DNA of 64,000 nucleotides, taken from positions 62,001-126,000 of the forward strand of contig NZ_RHFG01000001.1 of assembly GCF_004745485.1 (NCBI RefSeq), given 5' to 3'. Below the pieces are notes generated by a model, which saw only the letters and a list, made by a program, of their open reading frames with translations, was not told where the DNA came from and did not search any database. The DNA is from Brevibacterium sp. S22 (GTDB taxonomy: Bacteria > Actinomycetota > Actinomycetes > Actinomycetales > Brevibacteriaceae). Positions 15,824 to 25,457 of this stretch are shown here, piece after piece (within the stretch, counting starts at the first letter, position 1; each line of letters starts with the position of its first letter). The translations under genes were made by a program, and so were the position numbers.

Positions 15824-16797
15824 TCGTTGTCCAACCAGCTGTACAGGAGCTGACCGGCGATCGAGATCGTCGATGGGGCGCGCACTTCTCCGTCGGCAAT
15901 GGCATTCTGCAGCTCGGCCCGGGTGAACCAGCGCAGGGAGGCGATCTCCGCCTCATCGGCGGCGAAGTCGCGGCTGGGAGCCGATGCTGCGAAGCCGAGC
16001 ATGAGTGAGCACGGAAACGGCCACGGCTGGGAGCCCAGATACTGCGGGTCGACGACCTCGAGATGAGCTTCTTCCCAGATCTCGCGGATCACGGCGCGTT
16101 CGAGGGTCTCGCCCGGTTCGACGAATCCGGCCAGGAGAGAGTACCGGTCGGATTCCCAAGCGGCGTTGTTGCCCAACAGGACACGTTCGACACCGTCTGA
16201 GTCAGTGTTGACGATGACGACGATGACGGCGGGGTCCGTGCGAGGGAAGTGTTCGCTTCCGGTCTCCGGGTCGCGGCGGACCCATCCGCCCACGGCTGGG
16301 GTGGTCGGGGTGCCGGTGCGCGGGGAGAACCGGTGCGCGCGATGCCAGTTTCCGAGGCCGACGATCTCACAGGCCAGGGACACCTGCACATCATCAAGAG
16401 ATTCGGCGAGGTGTCGCAGGGGCAGCCAGACCGGTTCGGAACTGTCGATGCCCTCCCCCGGTGCGGTCAGCTGGTCCGTGGCGTCCCGGGCCCGCGAGGC
16501 GTCCAGTCGGGCGTCGATGTGGCTGCGTCCGTCGTCGTCCAAGGACACTCCGATATAGCGGGTGCCTTGCGGGTCACGGCCGAGGTAGACCTCTGTCTGC
16601 CCCTTGGGCACCGATTCGCGGTCAGTCAGGAAGAGTCCGCCGCCGGCGACGAGCAGCGTCCCGCGGTGTTCGAAGACCGCCCGGGCCCCCGAAGCCCAGA
16701 TCTCGCTGAGGTCCCCGTCTTGGCCCCGAGTCAGATGGTCACGATCGATTCCGTGTCGGGCGAGGCTGATCGGCTGCACTGGAGGCAAAGGCTTCAT
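15820..16797 (-). CDS. NudC-like NAD(+) diphosphatase, zinc ribbon lost
   Basis: 325 aa. It carries the NudC-specific SQPWPFPCSLMLGF after a NUDIX box, GFVEPGETLERAVIREIWEE followed by AHLEV. Expected activity is hydrolysis of NAD(H) to NMN(H) and AMP, and possibly removal of NAD caps from RNA. Two oddities: the zinc-ribbon cysteines normally near HRFCPRCG are replaced (HRFSPRTGTPTTPAVGG), and the conserved Gly of the EExG motif is His. The longer upstream frame would run into the divergent gene, so ATG 16797 (after GGAGGAC) was chosen; GTG 16806 is an alternative. It is upstream of and coupled to uvrD2. Confidence 0.82.
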   Translation of the reverse strand: MKPLPPVQPISLARHGIDRDHLTRGQDGDLSEIWASGARAVFEHRGTLLVAGGGLFLTDRESVPKGQTEVYLGRDPQGTRYIGVSLDDDGRSHIDARLDASRARDATDQLTAPGEGIDSSEPVWLPLRHLAESLDDVQVSLACEIVGLGNWHRAHRFSPRTGTPTTPAVGGWVRRDPETGSEHFPRTDPAVIVVIVNTDSDGVERVLLGNNAAWESDRYSLLAGFVEPGETLERAVIREIWEEAHLEVVDPQYLGSQPWPFPCSLMLGFAASAPSRDFAADEAEIASLRWFTRAELQNAIADGEVRAPSTISIAGQLLYSWLDNE

Positions 16798-16804
16798 GTC
16801 CTCC

Positions 16805-16810
16805 ACGATA
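16805..16810 (-). promoter_or_regulatory. Candidate -10 box of the nudC-like/uvrD2 operon
   Basis: TATCGT on the minus strand, 7 nt before ATG 16797. The seven bases between are GGAGGAC, so leaderless and short-leader starts are both possible. Confidence 0.35.
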
Positions 16811-16922
16811 GCCCAGCGCCCTGACACTGCCACCGTGGCCGACGTCTCCCCGGCGGGAGCCGAAAGCCGCCTCGGCAGACACGCTCGACGGCGAGTCCCG
16901 TGTCTCAGCGGAACCCAGACGG

Positions 16923-16928
16923 TAGATT
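16923..16928 (+). promoter_or_regulatory. Candidate leaderless -10 box of the phosphotransferase-like gene
   Basis: TAGATT ends 7 nt before GTG 16936. It supports that start over the GTG at 16900. Confidence 0.4.
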
Positions 16929-16935
16929 GGGGAAG

Positions 16936-18156
16936 GTGGATAACAAGGCGCTCAAGTTGACTGCTATCGCGGCGACGATGCTCGACGGCTTCGTCCCGAC
17001 GAAATGGACTCCCCTGCCGCCCCTGGACGCTGGTGTCAGAGTCCTGCTCGGCAATGACGACCAGCAGCTCGTCGCAACGGCTCAGACCCAACTCGATCGG
17101 TCCGCGGACATCGGCTCGGCTGCCGAAGCGGGACGCATCTACGAGACCATGTACCCGCACGCGGACTTCACTTGGCCGCACCTGCGGGCCATCACCGAGG
17201 TCGACGCCGACTACTTCGATACCGAATCCCCGACGACCGTGACGCTGACCGATCCTCTTCCGGGCGCACCACTGGGAGATGTTCCCATCGCCGACACTGC
17301 GCGGGCCAGCTCATTGGCACAGGCTCTGGCGACCCTGCATTCGGCGGCGCCCGAACCCGTCTCCGATGCGGGTTTCCCGGTGGAGGATCCGTCTCGGTCA
17401 CAGTTCCTCATCCTCGAGCGCCTCGATCAGGCAGCGAGCACCGGCCGGGTGCCGTCGTCACTGCTGCAGCATTGGGAGGAGGAGTTCGAGAAGGTCGCGC
17501 TCTGGCATTTCCTCGCCGCACCCATCCACGGCTCCCTCGATGAGACGAGCGTCTATACCGATCAGGAGCGGGTGCTTGCTCTGGCAGAGATCGGTCGTCT
17601 TCGCGTCGCCGATCCGGCCATCGACCTGGCGGCGGCTTCAGCGCTGATCGATCCTGCCGCCTTGCCGACCTTCTACGAGGAATACCGCAACTCTCGGCCC
17701 CGCGCCGATGAGCACGTCATCGCCCGGGCCGAGCTGCTGGCGGAATTCGCCGTGCTCGACTGGCTGCTCGAAGCCGTCGACTCCGGGGACGAGACGGCCG
17801 TCGAGGATGCGGCCGAGCTGCTCCGCTCATTCAATGAGGTCCTGTTCGGCAGCGCAGCCGACGAGGGCGCAGCTGCCGGTCGTGAAGACGAAACAGAAGA
17901 TGCTTCTCCGTCCACCGAAGCCTCACGCGACACCACCTCGGCAACCGCGGCGGCGGGAACCGACACTCCCGATGTCGAAGCCGCCATCACGGAGACCGAA
18001 GCGTCCGATGTGTTCATTCCCCGGGCTCAGTCCTCTGACGTCTCGCGGGAAGACGAGTCGGAATTCGAATCCGAACTCGGATCGCAGGTGTCGACCGAAC
18101 CGACTCGTGACTCCGAGGACTCCGATGACGGGGAAGAGACCGGTCGGATCCGCTGA
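16936..18156 (+). CDS. Aminoglycoside phosphotransferase-fold protein, probably a pseudokinase
   Basis: 406 aa. Residues ~1-280 follow the APH/choline-kinase fold by pattern: a helical N-lobe, HGSLDETSV in place of the catalytic HGDxxxxN loop, and RLRVADPAIDLAAASALI in place of DFxxxxxGDPAxDLA. The catalytic Asp and the Mg-binding Asp are both missing, so phosphotransfer is unlikely. The C-terminal ~100 residues are Ala/Glu/Asp/Ser/Thr-rich and look disordered. Members of this group commonly sit next to nudC/uvrD2/adnB in Micrococcales-type genomes. It is divergent from the nudC-like gene and convergent with adnB, 2 nt away. Function unknown. Confidence 0.65.
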   Translation: MDNKALKLTAIAATMLDGFVPTKWTPLPPLDAGVRVLLGNDDQQLVATAQTQLDRSADIGSAAEAGRIYETMYPHADFTWPHLRAITEVDADYFDTESPTTVTLTDPLPGAPLGDVPIADTARASSLAQALATLHSAAPEPVSDAGFPVEDPSRSQFLILERLDQAASTGRVPSSLLQHWEEEFEKVALWHFLAAPIHGSLDETSVYTDQERVLALAEIGRLRVADPAIDLAAASALIDPAALPTFYEEYRNSRPRADEHVIARAELLAEFAVLDWLLEAVDSGDETAVEDAAELLRSFNEVLFGSAADEGAAAGREDETEDASPSTEASRDTTSATAAAGTDTPDVEAAITETEASDVFIPRAQSSDVSREDESEFESELGSQVSTEPTRDSEDSDDGEETGRIR

Positions 18157-18158
18157 TC

Positions 18159-21100
18159 TCAGGCGACGTCGTTGGCTTCCAACCACTCGATGACCTCGTC
18201 CTCGTCGGGCAGCTCGGTGAACTGCACGACCTCATCGCTGCCGACGAAGTAGAACGTTCCCGTCACATCGGTGATCTCCGGATGCACGCGCAGAATGGCG
18301 AACCGGTAGAGGGCCAGCTGCCATTTCATCACCTCGAGCACCGCGGCATCGGGCTTCTTCGAGGTCTTCCAATCCACGACCTCGGCGTGGTCTCCGCTGA
18401 TGAAGACAGCATCGATCTTCCCCGGCACCCGGAATCTGCCGAGAACGAGTTCGAAGGACATCTCCACATGGTCTGCTCGGCGAGTCGCGAACTCGGAGGC
18501 TGAGAACGTCGCCTGCAGCCGTTCGATCGTGGCGGCATCGATGGGTCGCACCCCTTCGTCCTCACCGATGTCGATGCTCGACTGACCGAAATGCTGTTCG
18601 ACCCAGGAATGGAAGGTCGTTCCGATCTCGGCCGCCCGGCTCGGCGGGGTCGGAATCGGACGCAGAGTCTGTGTGCGGAAACCCTGTGGGTCGCGTCGCC
18701 ATGCGACCAGGGCCGTCGCCGACAGGCGATCGGGCATCGCCTCTGCGGACACGGTCTCCGGGCGGTCACCGATGCGCAGAGCCTGAGCGGCATAGCGTCC
18801 GATCACTCCCGGAACCTCGGTCAGAGACTCCAAGCTGAGGTCCGGACTCGCTTCGACCCAGTCCGCGGCACGCTGCGCGGCGGCGACCTGCTTGGTGCGC
18901 GGGACCGGCCATGGTGTGGTCTCGATCCGGTCCTCAGCCGATTCATCGGCAGGCTCCGGAATCTCGACCTCCATGCCCAGGACTTCGATCGCTTCGGTGA
19001 GGAAGGGCGAGGGATCGTCGGGAACGGTGCGTGAACCGATCAGCTCCGCCCCGAGCCACAGATGCTTCTTGGCGCGGGTGAATGCCACATAGGCCAGTCG
19101 CCTTTCCTCACCCACATGTGCGTCGGCGATCTGCGGGCGGATGAAGTCCCCGATCCACTCGTCCAGGGCCTTCTTCGTATCGAATTCGGCCTCCCGCAGA
19201 TCAAAGTCGACGAGGTGTGCGCGGTCGCCGCGCAGGGGGTACGGCAGTGCCGTGCGGTCCATCCAGCCTTCTTTGTCCCGCGGTTCGGTCGGGAAATCCT
19301 TGACCACGAGAGAGGGAACGGCGACCGCATCGAACTCCAGCCCCTTCGAGGCGTGGACGGTCATGACGTTGATCGCGTCGGCAGGCGTCGTCGGTTCGGC
19401 GACGCTCAGCGCATCATGGGCCTCCATGAGGCTGAGCCAGGACAGGAATCCGGTGATCGAGGGTTTGTCGTCGGTGGTCGAGTACTGGCTGGCCGCGGAC
19501 AGGAACGCATCGACGGAGGCCCTGTGCAGATTGCGCAGCGACTCGCTGAGCCCCCAGATATCCGAATCGATTCGCGTCTCGGACATCGCGGTGCGGATGA
19601 TCGACGAGATGGTGCCCGTACACGACCGGGTGGCACGCAGCGCACGGGCCAGTCGGACCAGGCGGTGCAGCGCCTCTGAGCTCAGACCGGACTGCTGATA
19701 GTCGGCGACAAGGCCCTTGTCAGCGGCCTTCCGCGCTCCCTGGTCGAGGGCTCGCTGCACCTCGACGAGTTCGTCGAGGCCTTCGACGATCGTCGCCTGG
19801 TCGATGGCTTCGGCGATGACCTCCTCGGTGGCGGGTACGGACCCGTCAGCCGCTCTCCTCTCGGTCTGCCGGCGGGTGAAGGCCTGCAGTCCGGCGATGT
19901 CGCCGGCACCGAGCCCGAGCATCCGTCCGCTGATGAGCCGCATGACCTCGTCGCCGGCCATCGGGTCCACCGCGGCAGTGAGCACCGCGCGCAGATCGGC
20001 GACGAAGGGGTCTGTCAGCAGCCCGGAGGAACCATGCACGTGGACGGCGAACCCGGCGGCCTCCAGGGCCGCTGCGACCGGTGCGAAATGGGCGCGTTTG
20101 CGGCACAGCACGGCTTTTGACGAGCCTGCGGGAATGGTGTGGAACCATTCCGTGAGGGCGCGCAGTCCGGTGGTGAGGAATTCGGGGTCGTGGGCTCCCG
20201 AACTGATTTCGACGCTGACGTCACCGTCGCCTGCGCCATCACGAGCCGACAGCGGGGACTCGCTGCCGTCGTTGAGTCCGGCGGCGATGCGGTTGGCCAC
20301 TTGCAGGATCGAACGGTCGTTTCGCCAACTCGTGCTCAGAGACAGCGATTCGACATCACGGAAGTCGGAGGAGAACCGGATCATATTGTCGGCGCTGGCG
20401 CCGCGCCATCCGTAGATGGCCTGGCGGGGATCGCCGACCGCGGTGACAGCGGTGGAGTGGAAGAGGTCGCGCAGGAGCTTGAGCTGGGCCACTGAGGTGT
20501 CTTGGAATTCGTCGAGGAGGACGATCTTCCATCGGGCCCTCTCGGCTTCTGCTGCGGCCGGCACCTCGTCGAGGATGCGTTGGGCGAAGCGCACCTGATC
20601 CGAGAAGTCCATGGCCAGATTGCGACGTTTTGCCCGCATATAGGCATCGGCCAGTCGGGCCGTTCTGATCTTCGCTTCGAGCTTCGCGCGCCGCCCATTG
20701 GGATCTACGGGTCTGCCTCTGCTCGAGACGAGTGCGGCCAGGCACTGCTCGAGATAGTCGGTGACTTCGTCGACATCGCGTCCGTGGTCGTTCATCTGCC
20801 CGGCCAGAGCGATGACGTCGGCGATCATCGTCTCGCGGGAGAAGTCTCCGGGGATCTCCTCGGGTGCTGTGGAGTCGATGATCCCCCCGGCGATGGTGTG
20901 TGCCGCGGCGTCATCGAGGAGGACCGTCTCGGGTTCGATGCCGATGCTCACACCGTGTTCGCTGACGATCGAGGCGGCATAGGAGTTGTACGTCGACACG
21001 GTGGGATTGTCGAGACCGGGCAGGGAGAGGTCCTGGCCGTGCCCGAGGTTGTGCCGCAGCCGGGACAGAAGCACGCGGATGCGTCCACCGAGTTCACCGA

Positions 21101-21338
21101 CGGCTTTGCGGGTGAAGGTCAGCCCGAGGATCTCTTCGGGAGCCACGAATCCGTTCGCCACCAGCCACACCACACGCTGGGAGATGACGGTGGTCTTTCC
21201 GGAGCCGGCCCCGGCGGTCACCTTCATCGACTGTGCGGGTTCGGCCTCGATGATCACCCGCTGCTCCGGGCTGGGCGGGAATGCTTGGGCAGGGTCGGCG
21301 GCAGTGAGTTCGGCAAGCCGCTCAGCGGTGAAACGCAT
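18159..21338 (-). CDS. adnB: ATP-dependent helicase-nuclease subunit AdnB
   Basis: 1059 aa UvrD-like motor fused to a C-terminal RecB-type nuclease; with AdnA it resects double-strand breaks. Walker A TAGAGSGKTT at about 41-50, Walker B LLDEFQD, a motif IV-VI region containing VMTVHASKGLEFDAV and RRLAYVAFTRAKKHLWLG, and the nuclease motif GKIDAVFISGDHAEVVDWKT with catalytic Asp and Lys. ATG 21338 shares one base with the adnA stop (TGATG) and lies 7 nt after GGAGG; the frame extends 66 nt further upstream into adnA but without a better start. Order adnA-adnB matches Rv3202c-Rv3201c. Confidence 0.93.
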   Translation of the reverse strand: MRFTAERLAELTAADPAQAFPPSPEQRVIIEAEPAQSMKVTAGAGSGKTTVISQRVVWLVANGFVAPEEILGLTFTRKAVGELGGRIRVLLSRLRHNLGHGQDLSLPGLDNPTVSTYNSYAASIVSEHGVSIGIEPETVLLDDAAAHTIAGGIIDSTAPEEIPGDFSRETMIADVIALAGQMNDHGRDVDEVTDYLEQCLAALVSSRGRPVDPNGRRAKLEAKIRTARLADAYMRAKRRNLAMDFSDQVRFAQRILDEVPAAAEAERARWKIVLLDEFQDTSVAQLKLLRDLFHSTAVTAVGDPRQAIYGWRGASADNMIRFSSDFRDVESLSLSTSWRNDRSILQVANRIAAGLNDGSESPLSARDGAGDGDVSVEISSGAHDPEFLTTGLRALTEWFHTIPAGSSKAVLCRKRAHFAPVAAALEAAGFAVHVHGSSGLLTDPFVADLRAVLTAAVDPMAGDEVMRLISGRMLGLGAGDIAGLQAFTRRQTERRAADGSVPATEEVIAEAIDQATIVEGLDELVEVQRALDQGARKAADKGLVADYQQSGLSSEALHRLVRLARALRATRSCTGTISSIIRTAMSETRIDSDIWGLSESLRNLHRASVDAFLSAASQYSTTDDKPSITGFLSWLSLMEAHDALSVAEPTTPADAINVMTVHASKGLEFDAVAVPSLVVKDFPTEPRDKEGWMDRTALPYPLRGDRAHLVDFDLREAEFDTKKALDEWIGDFIRPQIADAHVGEERRLAYVAFTRAKKHLWLGAELIGSRTVPDDPSPFLTEAIEVLGMEVEIPEPADESAEDRIETTPWPVPRTKQVAAAQRAADWVEASPDLSLESLTEVPGVIGRYAAQALRIGDRPETVSAEAMPDRLSATALVAWRRDPQGFRTQTLRPIPTPPSRAAEIGTTFHSWVEQHFGQSSIDIGEDEGVRPIDAATIERLQATFSASEFATRRADHVEMSFELVLGRFRVPGKIDAVFISGDHAEVVDWKTSKKPDAAVLEVMKWQLALYRFAILRVHPEITDVTGTFYFVGSDEVVQFTELPDEDEVIEWLEANDVA

Positions 21339-24300
21339 CAGTTGTCCTCCAACATCTTCGGACCGATCGCCGGACACGACGACCGGACGGGACAGGACTG
21401 GCATTTCTGCGGGTCCACCCGGGCGGGGAAACTCGCAGCTCGCATCCTGCCGGACACGTCATCGATGAGCTCTCGCGCCCAGTGGGGATTCTCATCGACG
21501 TCCAGCGCCGACTGTTCCCGAACTGTCCGGGCAGACTTGCGCAGAAACACGAGTTCGGCACCGAAGGCATGAGCGTCGAGTTCCTGATCCTCGCCGATTC
21601 TGATGGTGCCGGAATTGATCGCTTCCTGGTACACGCCCAGCTGGGCGTGCCGGTCCATCTCCTTGCCGGCGACGACGTTCCGGCCGGTCTTGAAGTCGAC
21701 GATGCGCAGTCCGCCTTCGACCTCCTCGACGCGGTCGAGTCGGCCGGTGACTCTCCACTCGCGGCCGTCCGCGTCGACGCCGAGAGCATAGACCTGCGCT
21801 TCGACACCGACGAGGCGGCCCGGGGTCTTCTTGATGTAGTCACCGAGGCGGTCGGCCATGCTCATCGCCACCTCGAATTCGCGTTCGCGTTCCCACTGGG
21901 CATCGAAGTCCAGGGACGCGAACTCCCCCTCCACGAAGCTGCGGATCGCGGAGGCGGGGCCTTCCGGATAGTTCTCGGCGGCCGCGTGAATGATGGTTCC
22001 GAGATTCTGTGCCGTCGACATCGGACGGTCACCGCCGTTGCGGGTGAGGAACCATCGCAGAGAGCAGTCGGTGAAGGCTTCGACCTGAGAGGGTGAGACA
22101 CGGACCGTATCCGAGTCCGTGAACAGCGGCTCGTCTGTGGTGATGTCCTCGGCTTCGCGCCACTGCCTCGGTGGTCCAACAGTCGGGCCGGTGTTCGCCA
22201 GAGCCCTCATCAGCGCGGCCCACGACTGTGTCTCCGAGTCCGGAGTCGCAGACTGCTCCGAGCCCTCAGCGAGGCCGTCCCCCGACACAGCCGCATCGGG
22301 ATCGCCATCCACGGTCGCAGCAGTCTGCAGCAGGCTGGCACGGGCATGAGCCGCCATCTCCGGCAGAGTCAGAGGGGGCAGCTCGTCCTCATGGGTGATC
22401 GCATATCCGTCAGCCGCCTCGGTGCCCTTGGCAGTCCCGGCCGCGAGCACGTCGAAGAACGGGGACGGCTCGGTCTCCGCATCGGTGACGGCGGTGACGA
22501 TCACCCGTTGCTGGGCCCGGCTGAGCGCGGTGAAGAACAGCTCGCCCTCTTCCCGCAGATTCCTCCGTTTCGCATGTGCGTGGTAGCCGGGGTCGCCGGT
22601 GATCGTCTCACCTGAGTCGAGCACAGCGGTGAGGTCGGTGAGGCCGAGGATTCCGCCGCGCAGCTTCGGATTCGGCCAGACGCCTTCGTTGACCTCGGCG
22701 ATGATCACCAACGGCACACGCACGTGAGCCAGCGAGGACGGAGTGCCGACACGGACATGGTCGGCGAATCCGGCAGTATCGGCCAGAGAGTCCTGGGCGA
22801 TGTCCTGCTCGGCGACGATTCCTGCGAAGGAGCGGGCGGTGAACCCGCCGCGATCGGCGATCTTCTCCGCCAGTGCGAACAGTCGCAGCACCGAATCGAG
22901 GTAGCCGTTGGTCACCGATTCCGGGTCGCGCAGAGCCTCGGCCTGCCATTTCTCGGCGACCCCCGCGGCGTTCCAGATACTCCACAGTGCCTGGTGGGGG
23001 TCGGTGGTGCCGACCTCGGCCGCGGCGTGGAGCATCCGTGAGATCGTGGCCAGCCCCTGCGGGGATGAGTCGTCGATGGGGCTGCGCAGCGCCTGTGCCA
23101 GCGAGGTCGTGCTGCTGGGCGCAGGGAACCGCTTGCGCACCGCGCGTCGGAAGCGACGGATCTGCACGGGGTCGAGACGGACATAGATGCTGCCGGCCAG
23201 TGACAGGGCGAGGTCAGCGATCGACTCGTCATCGTCGAAGTCCGGAGAGGCAGAGAGCAGATCCAGCAGAGGTGCGGTCGCGGGGTCGACGTTGAGAGGC
23301 TGCAACAGGGTGGCGATGGAGACGCCGGAGGCGCGCAGCTCATTGGCGATCGTGCGCGCGCTCGAGGAGTTGCGGCAGATCAGAGCGACATCGGACCAGG
23401 ATTGACCCTGTTCGACGAAGTTCGTGATGCGACGGGCCAGATACCGGTGTCCGGAAGCGCTGCCCTCGAACACATGCGTCTCCACCGGAGCCTCGACCGA
23501 TGCAGCCTCAGGAGCCACAGTCGATGCGGCGACCGGGGCCACAGCCGATGCGGCGGCGACCGGGGCCGCAGGTGGATCCTCTGCCGAACGCGGACGGGGT
23601 ATGTGTCCGATCGACCAGCGTGTGGTGATTCGGGCGCCGAAATCGTCGATGACCTCAGCCAATGCCGGATCGACGTCCCATTGGCGGTCGAGGACGACTG
23701 TTTCGAAATCGGCATCGGCTGCGGCCCGGTCGATGATCGAGGCATCGGCACCGTGGAAGCGTCCGGTCACCGTTTCGGGAGATCCGAACAGAGCGATCGC
23801 ACTCCCCCGGGCACGCAGCTGCGCGAGGATTCCCCAGCTGGCGGCAGGAAAGTCCTGCACACCGTCGGCAAGAACGACGGTCGGCACCCGGTCGGGAGCG
23901 AAAGACCACGATCTGCCGGCAGTCACCTCGGCGGGTTCGCGGAAGATCTCGAAGGCGGCAAGGGCGAGCACGGTCGCGGAGTCGATGCCCCCGTAGCCCG
24001 GCATGGACATAATGCCCAGATATTCGTCGAGGACCTCGGCCACGGCCTTCCACCGCGGATCGGGGTTGTCTGCCAGGACACGGTCGAGGGCGCTGCGACC
24101 GAAATCGAAGACGTGCTCGCCCGAAGAATCGGGCGGTGGGCCGGGCAGGCGCATTCCGAAGTCGAATTCCATCACCCGGTTGAGCGCGTCGCGGACCTCG
24201 GTGCGGAATGCCGAGGTCGAGCGCACCTCGGCGGTGATCTCCGTCGGCCATGCCGGACCGCGGGCGTGACCGAGTTCGTGACCTGCGAGGAGATCGGCGA

Positions 24301-24637
24301 GGAACACATCCTGATCGGCCCCGGAGATGAATTCGAGGTCCTCCCCGGTCCGTGTCGTATGTGCGGCGCGGGCGATCCCATACGCGAATGATGCAAGGCT
24401 GCGGGCCGGAGCGCCGGAGAGGACCGCATCAGCCGGCAGCTGGAGGCGATTGCGCAGCACATCGGCGTGATCGCGATCGGGAGTGAGTACGAGGACGGAT
24501 GCCGGGTCGATCGTCGACACCAGCTGCGCATAGAGCGACTCGAGCAGAGTCGTCTTCCCGGTTCCCGGCCGACCGATGATATTCAGGCAGTCTCCGGAGA
24601 GCAGCGTGCTGCCCATTCGCTGCGTCATCTCATCCAT
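21338..24637 (-). CDS. adnA: ATP-dependent helicase-nuclease subunit AdnA
   Basis: 1099 aa, the partner of AdnB. Walker A IGRPGTGKTTLLESL begins near residue 22. The second motor motif is degenerate (VVLADGVQDF), in keeping with AdnA being the weaker motor. The C-terminus has the nuclease stretch GRLDRVEE...LRIVDFKTG and a final Cys cluster CQSCPVRSSC, which with an upstream Cys can hold a 4Fe-4S cluster as in other Fe-S-stapled RecB nucleases. An Ala/Pro/Val-rich repeat segment at about 354-380 is an unusual linker within the motor. Transcribed divergently from the TetR gene, with a 115-bp gap. Confidence 0.93.
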   Translation of the reverse strand: MDEMTQRMGSTLLSGDCLNIIGRPGTGKTTLLESLYAQLVSTIDPASVLVLTPDRDHADVLRNRLQLPADAVLSGAPARSLASFAYGIARAAHTTRTGEDLEFISGADQDVFLADLLAGHELGHARGPAWPTEITAEVRSTSAFRTEVRDALNRVMEFDFGMRLPGPPPDSSGEHVFDFGRSALDRVLADNPDPRWKAVAEVLDEYLGIMSMPGYGGIDSATVLALAAFEIFREPAEVTAGRSWSFAPDRVPTVVLADGVQDFPAASWGILAQLRARGSAIALFGSPETVTGRFHGADASIIDRAAADADFETVVLDRQWDVDPALAEVIDDFGARITTRWSIGHIPRPRSAEDPPAAPVAAASAVAPVAASTVAPEAASVEAPVETHVFEGSASGHRYLARRITNFVEQGQSWSDVALICRNSSSARTIANELRASGVSIATLLQPLNVDPATAPLLDLLSASPDFDDDESIADLALSLAGSIYVRLDPVQIRRFRRAVRKRFPAPSSTTSLAQALRSPIDDSSPQGLATISRMLHAAAEVGTTDPHQALWSIWNAAGVAEKWQAEALRDPESVTNGYLDSVLRLFALAEKIADRGGFTARSFAGIVAEQDIAQDSLADTAGFADHVRVGTPSSLAHVRVPLVIIAEVNEGVWPNPKLRGGILGLTDLTAVLDSGETITGDPGYHAHAKRRNLREEGELFFTALSRAQQRVIVTAVTDAETEPSPFFDVLAAGTAKGTEAADGYAITHEDELPPLTLPEMAAHARASLLQTAATVDGDPDAAVSGDGLAEGSEQSATPDSETQSWAALMRALANTGPTVGPPRQWREAEDITTDEPLFTDSDTVRVSPSQVEAFTDCSLRWFLTRNGGDRPMSTAQNLGTIIHAAAENYPEGPASAIRSFVEGEFASLDFDAQWEREREFEVAMSMADRLGDYIKKTPGRLVGVEAQVYALGVDADGREWRVTGRLDRVEEVEGGLRIVDFKTGRNVVAGKEMDRHAQLGVYQEAINSGTIRIGEDQELDAHAFGAELVFLRKSARTVREQSALDVDENPHWARELIDDVSGRMRAASFPARVDPQKCQSCPVRSSCPAIGPKMLEDN

Positions 24638-24740
24638 ACTCGTATTCCATCACGGCCCGCTGACATGGCTCGATCGAACCCGGAACCGGCGCGTCGCCGA
24701 TGCGCGCGGCGGGATATCCGGTGCGAGGCCTGACTTCGCG

Positions 24741-24746
24741 TAGCAT
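24741..24746 (+). promoter_or_regulatory. Candidate leaderless -10 box of the TetR gene
   Basis: TAGCAT at -12 to -7 of ATG 24753. Confidence 0.45.
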
Positions 24747-24752
24747 TGAAGA

Positions 24753-25346
24753 ATGTCGAGTCCACAACAGAGATTGCCCCGTGACCAGCGCCGCGACCAA
24801 CTGGTGGGAGTCGCACGCTCCGTTTTCGCCACCCGTGGATATCGGACGACTTCGATGGACATGATCGCCGAGGCAGCCGGTGTGTCCAAGCCCGTGCTCT
24901 ATCAGCACTTCGATTCCAAGCAGGACCTGTACTTAGCGCTCATCGATTCCTCGGCGGCGCATCTGGACTCCCGCTTGGCCGAGGCCCTGGGGTCGACCAC
25001 AGATCCGCATGAGCAGATTCACGCGACCTACCGCGCCTACTTCGACTTCGCGGTCTCTCACCACGAAGAGTTCGTCATCATCTTCAATTCGGACGTCTAC
25101 GAGCCGAAGGCCGAACAGAAGCTGCGCGCACTGCGTGAGAGTTCGGCAACACGTGTCGTCTCGGCCCTGCAGAACTTCGCCCGACTCACCGACGATGAGG
25201 CGCGGCTGCTGTGCCGGGCCCTCATCGGCACCGCTGAAGTCGTCGTCAAGCAGATCGACTCACAGCGCGGAATCGACGTCGACACCGCAGTCGAGCTGCT
25301 CACCCAGATGAGCTGGGGCGGTCTGCGGTCGTTCTCCGAACGCTGA
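24753..25346 (+). CDS. TetR/AcrR-family transcriptional regulator (Rv3208-type)
   Basis: 197 aa. The N-terminal helix-turn-helix is clear: RDQLVGVARSVFATRGYRTT followed by SMDMIAEAAGVSKPVLYQHF. The rest is a helical ligand-binding domain. It is followed 111 nt later by the DUF3107 gene, the same pairing as Rv3208-Rv3208A, so it may regulate itself and its neighbour. No operator palindrome is obvious in the short 5' region. Effector unknown. Confidence 0.9.
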   Translation: MSSPQQRLPRDQRRDQLVGVARSVFATRGYRTTSMDMIAEAAGVSKPVLYQHFDSKQDLYLALIDSSAAHLDSRLAEALGSTTDPHEQIHATYRAYFDFAVSHHEEFVIIFNSDVYEPKAEQKLRALRESSATRVVSALQNFARLTDDEARLLCRALIGTAEVVVKQIDSQRGIDVDTAVELLTQMSWGGLRSFSER

Positions 25347-25457
25347 AGCCTCACCAGCACATCAGCCCACAGCGGAATCTGCAGAGAAGAATCCACGTTA
25401 AGCTGAACACAGTCCACAATCCGTCATCGGTCACCGAGCATCGGCACAAGGAGCACC

